DNA of 64,000 nt from Volutella citrinella (Eukaryota > Ascomycota > Sordariomycetes > Hypocreales > Nectriaceae), in contig JAWZSP010000003.1 in NCBI GenBank assembly GCA_034401135.1, positions 3,968,001 through 4,032,000 of the forward strand, read 5' to 3'. The position numbers and the translations under genes were made by a program. Position 1 is the stretch's first letter. Each line of letters opens with the position of its first letter. Positions 57,224-64,000 of this stretch are shown piece after piece. Under the pieces are notes generated by a model. That model was not told where the DNA came from and searched no databases. It was given only the letters and a program-made list of their open reading frames with translations.

Positions 57224-58015
57224 ATGCTTAAAGAGAAAAATAAAAGTGTCCCAAGCGCAACTGAAGGAAAGGAAGTCAATGTTCAACGCAAGAATTGTTG
57301 TGCAAGATATGAGCAAGCGGGGGGCGAATCTTCAAGACGGGATATACAGTCTTAAGTAACTACCTATGTGATGACTGTGTCGCAGACTGTGCGAGACTAT
57401 CTATACTCATAGCGTACTACGTGCAGGGCCCTGTGCAACTTGAGCATAAAACGAACTGCCAGTCATTGGCTTGGGGCAATGTCGTGTAGTGTAACGCCCA
57501 GCAAAAGTTGTTTGTCTCAAGCCTGAATCGAACTTCAAGAAGCCTCGGTTCTCGGGAATAATGAAGTAGTTATATTGGCTGATTGAGCGCGTCACCCTGG
57601 CACGTATGTCTTGTCCTATCAAACATGGCAGAGTAAAAAGGCGGAAGAGGGCGCCCATGGGTCCCAGCATTCTCGTCAAAGGTCTTCGATTTCTACCAAC
57701 AGTGGCCATTGGGGTTCCATCCCGTGCCATTGATTGCCACATAACTCCAGAGGATGCCAACTCCTAAGCCGCCGCCGCCGCCTAAATCCCAGGCAGATGA
57801 AATTCGGAACACAAAAAGTGCAATTCGCCACCTGTAGTCGCCCACTTCAGGCGTCCCCCATACAAAGTGCTTAAGAAGAAAGGTGAAGCGCGCAGGGGTG
57901 CTTCGGGAATAAAGAAGTCGTCGTCTCGTCGTGGAAGGTCGTTAAGCCAGAGAGGCAGGGCACGCGTGTCGCTTTCCGGGTATCACAGTAGCGCTGCTAC
58001 CCATTCAGTGTGCCA
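57224..58015. other. Shared 3' flank of the TrpRS and mis13 genes
   Basis: Noncoding DNA between two convergent genes. A box-B-like GTTCGATTC on the minus strand near 57528 does not fold into a tRNA. No gene seen. Confidence 0.55.
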
Positions 58016-59665
58016 TCATCCTCCGCCTTCTGGAAGGATGCTGCCTAGACTCCTCAACACCTCCATCATCGGCATCTCCTTGGTTCCCGCCCTGGCCTTC
58101 TCCTTCTCGTCACGCTTCCGTAGTCGAGACGCGCTGACACTCAATACCTTGTCTGCCTCTCTCCCAGCAACCAACACCCGCTGCTCGAGCTTATGGACGT
58201 GATCTGCGAGTTGGTCCATCTGGAACTCCAAGGAGGACCGTATTTTTCGTAGATGCGATTCGGTACGTGATCGGACCGTTTCAAAGGATTCCATCTCGTT
58301 TGCTAGATATCCCCGAATCGCCCCGTCCTCCGGGTCCAGCAGATCAAAGTCGGGTAAAACGATGGGACCAGTGTCCCGTTCCGTGAAGAGCGGCGGGTCC
58401 TCGGGTGGTGGCCTTCGTATCGACTGCCAAGCCTTCTTCTCCTCTCGTAATCTATCACAAGGTCAGCCCACGAGAACTTTGGTACGAACCGGGACTCTTC
58501 TGCTCACCTTTCGATCTTCATCTCCAACTGAGCCAGCTTCTCATCCAACTCGAGGTTTCGCGGGTTGGGCTGCAAGACTACGGGCTGCTTCACCGCTTCC
58601 TCATCTCTCGAAAACCAGTTAGAGAATTCCGACCGGTTCTGAAAGTCTTTTAATAGTTGATCTTGGATCGCTCGAGCTGCAAACTGTTGTCAGTTGATTC
58701 CCTCGGAGAAACATCAGGGGCCACGGAAACCCACCGCCGTGAATAGCATTTGAATTAGGCGTGCCGTGAGCCGGCTTCTCAGCCAAAGCGCGTTCGCCGC
58801 ACCATGTCAACAGCTGCTTCATCCGTCGGGGTTCCAGCAAACCCTCTGCCGCGATATGTTTGTAGAAATGCGCGGGGTCCACATCTCGATGCGGTATTGC
58901 CGTCTGGCCGCTCTCGATGAGGGAACTGGCCCGCCTGCCGCGTGTGCCCAGGCTGCTTCTCCGGTTGCCGTTTCCCTTCTTTCGCAATTCCTTATTCCGG
59001 CTGATAATCGGAGTGTCACTCATTGGCAATGCGATCTTGGTCGGCACTGAAGGCTCCTGTGGTGGAGGCGACGAGAAGTCCATCTTCCTAGGTGGGCGTG
59101 CTGGCGCGTCTGCCTTGCGCTGTGATTTTTTCGATGCGCCATTCGTCTGAACTGGTTGTTGTTGCGGCGGCGCTTCTTCGGGCAGCTCTTCTCCGGAAAC
59201 TCGCGCGCTTCGACGAGTGCTTCGTCGGGGTGCCTTGGCGGGCGGCTCGTCCGTGGGTGGCGCATCCACGCTCGGTTTTCGTCGTGCAGACTTTCTTGTC
59301 GCCGTTGGCTTTGATGCTGGGGCCACAGCGGTCGTCTCTGTCGAAATCGGTTCGGGTTCCTCTACCGGCGGCTCGACTGGCGTCGCGTCCTTCACAGCGC
59401 GAGCTTTCGTCGTGCCTCGACCCCGCCCCGGCTTCCTTGCAGGCTCAGCATCCGCCGTCTTCGCCCTCTTCGATGTGCGCGTAAAAACAAATCCGTCGTC
59501 ATCTTGCTCGTAATCGGGCCCAGCTGTATTGTGGTCAGCGCGTTTCCTGCGACTTCCGCGCTCGTGAGTCGGCATACCAGCGCCTCGCTTGGTCGTCCGC
59601 CGCCCTGATGGATTGCTCATGCTAAGTACTTGTAGCGGCCGCCTTGTCGTCACCAAAGTCGTCAT
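58016..59665 (-). CDS. mis13: Kinetochore MIND/Mis12-complex subunit Mis13 (Dsn1)
   Basis: A subunit of the Mis12/MIND complex that links inner and outer kinetochore. Exons in transcription order are 58735-59665, 58508-58676 and 58016-58451, giving 511 residues. Introns of 58 and 56 nt have GTGGGT and GTGAGC donors; the joins give AIHG/ARAIQDQLLKDFQ and KIER/LREEKKAW. The first 250 residues are basic and disordered, with AT-hook-like GRGRG and many Arg-Ser motifs. The conserved Mis13 block follows: RRSSLGTRGRRASSLIESG, IPHRDVDPAHFYKHIAAEGL and EPRRMKQLLTWCGERALAEK. RRSSL and RRASSL resemble Aurora B target sites. A coiled coil lies in the C-terminal part (MESFETVRSRTESHLRKIRS onward). The start is taken at 59665; an in-frame ATG at 59620 (MSNPSGRR) gives 496 residues. 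Confidence 0.88.
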
Positions 59666-59674
59666 GAGTGGCGC
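59660..59674 (-). promoter_or_regulatory. Five-codon uORF overlapping the mis13 start
   Basis: On the minus strand an ATG twelve bases before the mis13 ATG starts a tiny frame ATG CGC CAC TCA TGA. Its stop overlaps the main start as ATGA. If the 59665 ATG is the true start, termination and initiation would be only a base apart. Confidence 0.45.
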
Positions 59675-59776
59675 ATTGGGATCCACGTGCAGTCTGGAGC
59701 AGAGTTTGGTCGTGGTCGAGAGGGGAGCTCCCGGGACCAAAAATGCAAGGCTCGCGGGTCGATGGCGCGGTTACGG

Positions 59777-59782
59777 ACGCGT
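59777..59782. promoter_or_regulatory. MluI cell-cycle box (ACGCGT) upstream of mis13
   Basis: ACGCGT, followed by a second CGCG core, about 112 bp upstream of the mis13 start. MBF-type APSES complexes bind ACGCGT to drive G1/S genes. Assignment is by motif and position only. Confidence 0.4.
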
Positions 59783-60722
59783 CGCGTCGTGTAAATCGGG
59801 CGGTCGGGCCCGTGGACGTGATTCTCTCGTTGAGCGGATACCGTAGCGATGTTGTTGGGGTGGTTTTGCAGTCCTCCAGCGGCGATTGGGGTTTGCGAGT
59901 CGCGACTTGCCCTGTGGTGGTTGAGTCGCATCGTCTTGTTTACATGAGGGAAGATGCAGTACAAAGGCGCTAGGCCTATTTGGGACGTTTCTTCAGCCCC
60001 ACCCAACGACACTGCATTGCTACGACCACTAGCTCGCTTACTTACGTACCTACTAATCAGTAGCCAGCAATCAACAGCACGCAACTTCACCTTCACGCTT
60101 CGAAGAGCTGCAATAGAATGTCATGTTATGCTCATCATATTCCGCTGCACAACTATCATTCGGTCATGTAGCTTTTGTTACCTATGGCTACCGGCAAAAA
60201 GAAAAAATCAAGCCTGCAACACCTCAAGTACATCATCCCCTTGATCCGAGTCCGTAACGCCCCTCCAGGCAAGGCAAATCCCGCCTGGCCGAACACCTTT
60301 TGATGTGCGTCCCGTGAGCCTAACCAAAACTTACATACAACTAAATATCAAGGCGCGGCTCTCGCAATCGGTCGCCAGCCTCCGAGAGCTGCATCCCCTC
60401 AACGAAGTGCGTGAACAAGACCGCGCAAGACAGGTCCACTAAGAGTGCCCGCCAGACGCCGTTCCCCGTCTGGCCGATGCACACATCGACAATTGTTGTA
60501 CAATATAGGAAGAGGAATATTAAGTCAAGTTCGCTTCGCAAGCCCTCGGAGGCTGGCACCTCCACGCCCTCTGTATATATGCACCACGCATGTCTGAGCG
60601 CCCAGTGCTTCGTCCCGGCATGAACTCCCTTACTGAGGGAAAAAGGGGTCAGCAGACACAGACCTCATGTCATCGCCCAAAATGCTCAATTCATGAGGCT
60701 CGCCTCCAGATTGCGTCTCGTT
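59783..60722. other. Intergenic DNA between mis13 and atf1
   Basis: Promoter of mis13 and 3' flank of atf1 (both minus strand). No gene seen; the frame at 59668-59973 is the antisense of the mis13 promoter. Confidence 0.55.
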
Positions 60723-62364
60723 CTATGAGAAACGCCGGTTAACGCCCTGGCCGGCCATCACTGGCTGACCAGGCATTGGTGCGGCCATGCCATACGGGTT
60801 CATCTGAGGGTTGAAGGGCTCAACCACCTGTGACATATATGCACCGTGGAGACCCTGTTGCTGTGTAACGGGGCAATCTTTATGCGCAAGAAGGAGCGTC
60901 TTGAGATTCACAACTTCTTCTCGCAGCTGAGTGATCTGGGCAGTGAGAGCGTCATTTTCAGTGCTGAACATTTCCACCTTGGTCTGAAGGTTTGCCAGCC
61001 ACTGCTTCTTGCGCTGACGACACTTAAGTGCGGCGACCCTATGATGTCTTAGTCGGAGATCTTGCATGTGCAGAATGTAAGGGAGCATACCTGTTGCGCT
61101 CAAGGAAGTTCTTTCGCTTCTCTTCATCAGTCATCTTTGACTTGGAGCCACCATCTTCATGCTTCATGTCGTCGTCTTCCGAATCCGAGGGCTCATCCAT
61201 CATGGCAGCGGCGGACTTGGCCTTTTTGCTCGGCGGTGCCTTGGCCGGTGCCTCTTCGGCCTTCCTGCGACCATTCGTCGCGGGGGGGTTCTTCTTCCCC
61301 TTGCCACGTGTGTTGGGTCGAGTTTGTTCACTATCATCCGATACATTGCTTGCCTCGCTGACTCCGCGAGCAGAGCCGACAGAGCCCCCGTTGACACTCG
61401 ACATCTGGGGCGATGTGTTCATGCTTGGTGGGGCCGCGGGGGCTGGATGAGCATGGCCAGGCGCACTCGATGCGGGGACGTACTGGGTAGCGGGGTTCTG
61501 GTTTCCATTCCTACCCTGAGCAAGCATGAAGAGACCATTGGCAGCATCGTTATCATGGGGATCAAAGGGCCCCGAGGCGGGCTTCGCCTCGGACTTGACT
61601 GTGACAGTGCCGTTAGGCATCTCTTGTGGCTGGGAAGTGACTGAGGGTTGGGCTTGCGCGAGCTGTGCTTGACCCTGCGACCGCTGTGTTCCGTTAGGCT
61701 GTTCACGCTTGGCCGCAGCGCTCATAGCAGTTCGATGGAAATCGAGAGTACTGGGAGTAGCCCCGCCACTCGCCAGCTGAGCAAAGATGGCTTGAGAGTT
61801 GGGACTCGGAGCAGGGAACATAGACCCGCTGCCGCCGGGTGTCAGTCCCGTCCTCAGAGAGGACTCGTTCGGTGTAGGGAAGCCGCCGCGCAGATGAGTG
61901 TCGCCGAAGTAGTCAGTGGTCGGACCAGAGAGCATTGCAGGGCTCAGAGGTCCCGTTCGTAGCGAGCCACCGCCCCAGTTGAATGGCGTCGCGTTGGGAC
62001 CAGGAAGGAGCGAGGAAGGTGAAGTCAAGGCAGCGACCGAAGGCAACTTGGTTCCTCCGGGAGTCTCTGGAGCACCCCCAAAGGACTGCTCAAACGGATT
62101 GGGCTCCAGACTGAGAGATCCGCCGGGCTGGGCCGTGAAGTAGTCGGGGGTATCGGTTCCTTGTTGTTGTTGACCGGGTCGAGGGGGAGGCGCAAGAGGT
62201 TTGGCGGCTTCGGCATTGGGTGCAGCCTCGGGCTTCACAGTCGAATCGGTCTTCGCATCGGTCGGCACGGCTGCGCGAGGTTCAGCTTGAGTACGTCGGG
62301 GTGGAACAGCAACGGGGACGGGGTGTGACGACGGGGCAATCTGGGAGACTTCGGGCGGTGACAT
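60723..62364 (-). CDS. atf1: bZIP stress-response transcription factor Atf1/AtfA
   Basis: The ATF/CREB-type factor that acts downstream of the Hog1/Sty1 MAP kinase in stress response and spore dormancy. Exons in transcription order are 61091-62364 and 60723-61038, giving 529 residues from the ATG at 62364. The 52-nt intron (donor GTATGC, acceptor TAG) splits the basic region: NFLERNR/VAALKCRQRKKQW. The leucine zipper follows (LQTKVEMFSTENDALTAQIT). The N-terminal half has the Aft-type conserved blocks: LEPNPFEQSFGG, SVAALTSPSSLLPGPNATPF and MLSGPTTDYFG, with several S/TP sites suited to MAP kinases. A basic/acidic stretch (APPSKKAKS, SEDDDMKHED) precedes the bZIP. An upstream exon starting MGTSATDASAG (62538-62619) has good signals but joins out of frame. 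The annotated start is therefore conservative. Confidence 0.88.
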
Positions 62365-62537
62365 GGATAAGAACGGAGGCTCGGGATGGAGACGGGTACG
62401 GGGGCGGGCAGACGGTGAACGGAGGTGATGACGGAGGAGGCATACAGGATGGAGACCGATGACGATGATGCGTCATTGGCAAGATGGCATGGCAGGGCAG
62501 GATGTAGGTAGAAAGTGGGAAGAGAGTTGAGGCTCAC

Positions 62538-62619
62538 CTGGTCGTGGGGGAGACGTCTTGGTCTGCTTTGGGGACTTCGACTCACCTCCGGCAGAGGCGT
62601 CGGTCGCGGAAGTCCCCAT
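62538..62619 (-). promoter_or_regulatory. Candidate upstream exon of atf1 that splices out of frame
   Basis: An ATG at 62619 in good context reads 27 codons up to donor GTGAGC at 62537. The only AG on this strand before the atf1 frame ends at 62380, so exon 2 begins at 62379. That join is off by one base from the MSPPEV frame: it would run past the main ATG to a stop near 62282. It is either an overlapping uORF, or the true N-terminus with a one-base assembly error, for example in the five-G run at 62546-62550. Confidence 0.4.
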
Positions 62620-64000
62620 GTTGACGATGATGTATTATATCTGGGGCGGGCGGCAAGGTTGTTGAGTTGTGGGGGGGTGTGGGAAGGACAGAGCGTAGAA
62701 GCGAGGAAGACAAAAAAGCCAGATGAGGTCAGAGGCGACGACGGAGCCAACTAAGTATGTGGTGATTGGGGGGAAGACTGCACTACACAAGCGCAGACGA
62801 ACGGGGCGGGACGACGCAGCAGGGCTCGCTCGCTCACTTCAGAGTTGCGCGTGGTCGAGGGAAAAAAAACTATCAGCGCGAGTGCGCCAGGAATGGGCAC
62901 TACAAGGCGCAGCAGAAAAACGAGTGGTAGATTCACCGATTACGGTTGCGGTGACTGAATCGGGCTTGCTGGCGCGCAGTGTTGTGTCGGCGCTTGGTGA
63001 GGCTGCTGGCTTGGGGTTGAAGCAGACAGGCGGATTGTGAAAGAGTAAAAGACGTCACCTTCCGTCCAAGAATGACGTGAACAACGACACAAGAGAAGGA
63101 GCGACGGGCTTACTCCCACTCGTGTGGCCACCGGCAGAGACAACAGGCGACAGGGGTGGTACTCGGTCTCACGGTGTGTATTCCTATATGTGATGCACTG
63201 TGACAAATGGTCCGATGGTCGATCACTCTCCGCCCCCCCTCCCCCAAACGGCTCTCCTTCCATTCCCTTCTGCATCTCCGCCAGGACGCGCTCATGGCTG
63301 GCTGGCCATGCCATGTATCCACCTTGCCCGAACAGGCGGAGGCGAGCGCACCACCATCGCGATTGCAAGCCGTGATCGAGTCGAGACGGGACCTGCCTCT
63401 GCGCCGCCGGATGGTCTCTCGGTGGGTGGATGGCAACAAGGGTTGACCAGCCAGAGAGTAGTAGGTGGCCAAGCAAGCAAGAAAGCAGCCGCGAGCACCC
63501 ACAGACTGCGTCGGCCGGCCTGCTTGGAGAGGCTACTCCGTACTACTGCAGAATAATCAATTACTGCACTCTCCTCTCTCGCCACTATAACCAGACTTGC
63601 GCCAGCACTCGCTGCGCACGGCACCACTCCCGAGGGACCGCGTTCCCGTCTGTGGTCCTGCTGGGCCTGGAGGACCACAATCCCCTGAGAGAAAAAATCT
63701 GTGTCTGCCCAGTAAGAGCCGTCGGTAATGACGCGAAGCAATGCCCACTGGTACTTACTCCCGGGGCCAAACGTCGCACTATGCGGGGATAATTAGGAGA
63801 GACAGCGAGAGACGCATGCGAGTGGGGCCTGGCGCCAAGTTTCCAAGTGTCCACACCCCCCAGAGGCCAATGGCGCCGCGACAGAGCGATGACGCAGGAG
63901 GTGGGTGACCTCACCTCACCAGAGCTAGGTTTTCCACCCACCCTTTTTTGTCGGCTCCGACGCTCCTCGTCGCCTGCTTGGATTGATTAGCAATCCTCTT
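62620..64000. other. Upstream region of atf1
   Basis: Leader and promoter of atf1. Frames at 62723-63040, 62940-63476 and 63110-63502 lack any motif. CCAAT-like and CACCTC-type sequences occur toward 63870-63920. No supported gene up to the window edge. Confidence 0.5.

Noticed and set aside
57500..57560. tRNA-like box B (GTTCGATTC) on the minus strand
   Set aside because: The flanking bases do not form a T stem, and no A box or acceptor stem fits.
1..64000. CRISPR array, transposon or virus-like insertion
   Set aside because: No spaced direct repeats, transposase, reverse transcriptase or capsid-like frames were seen; the repeats present are simple microsatellites.

Overview
The window is nuclear DNA of a filamentous ascomycete (Pezizomycotina), most likely a Sordariomycete. 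The genes carry short spliceosomal introns (about 50-90 nt) with GTRNGT donors, CTRAY branch points and YAG/AAG acceptors. The gene set is fungal: an APSES regulator of the StuA type, an Atf1/AtfA bZIP factor, an EsdC-type glycogen-binding protein, Mis13/Dsn1, U1-C, Erv25 and a GPI cell-wall protein. Order and family are inferred from protein character only. No transposase, reverse transcriptase, CRISPR array, rRNA or convincing tRNA was seen.

Layout. At 1-445 (minus) is the 5' part of a mitochondrial SDHAF2/Sdh5 gene, cut by the window edge. At 2964-5585 (plus) is a three-exon ACSS3-like acyl-CoA synthetase with a possible mitochondrial presequence. At 7411-8482 (minus) is a single-BRCT protein whose intron holds a (GA)32 tract. 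From about 8.5 to 22.2 kb I find no supportable gene; this desert precedes stuA (coding 23102-25319), whose leader has a likely intron and a uORF. Then come a coiled-coil Cut12-like spindle-pole protein (26580-28715), a Rid-family protein (29474-29974), a four-exon small secreted cysteine protein (30374-30952, minus), an amidohydrolase-2 enzyme (32241-33339, minus) and an EsdC-like CBM48 protein (34654-35571, minus). After a 4-kb gap follow an HD-domain phosphohydrolase (39664-40299), an F-box protein (40991-41956) and a GPI-anchored wall protein (42478-43080, minus). After a 6-kb gap comes a 1047-residue disordered protein (49107-52250).

The right end is dense and housekeeping: U1-C (52852-53778, minus, six exons including a 6-nt microexon), divergent from erv25 (54208-54998); cytosolic tryptophanyl-tRNA synthetase (55610-57223), convergent with mis13/dsn1 (58016-59665, minus); and atf1 (60723-62364, minus), whose upstream exon does not join in frame.

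The genes do not form one pathway or biosynthetic cluster. The main points of interest are the U1-C microexon, the undescribed secreted protein, the possible dual-start acyl-CoA synthetase, the uORF-like arrangements at atf1, stuA and mis13, and the large regulatory-looking desert before stuA. Splice models were read by eye from splice signals, reading-frame continuity and recalled family conservation. They have not been checked against transcripts.
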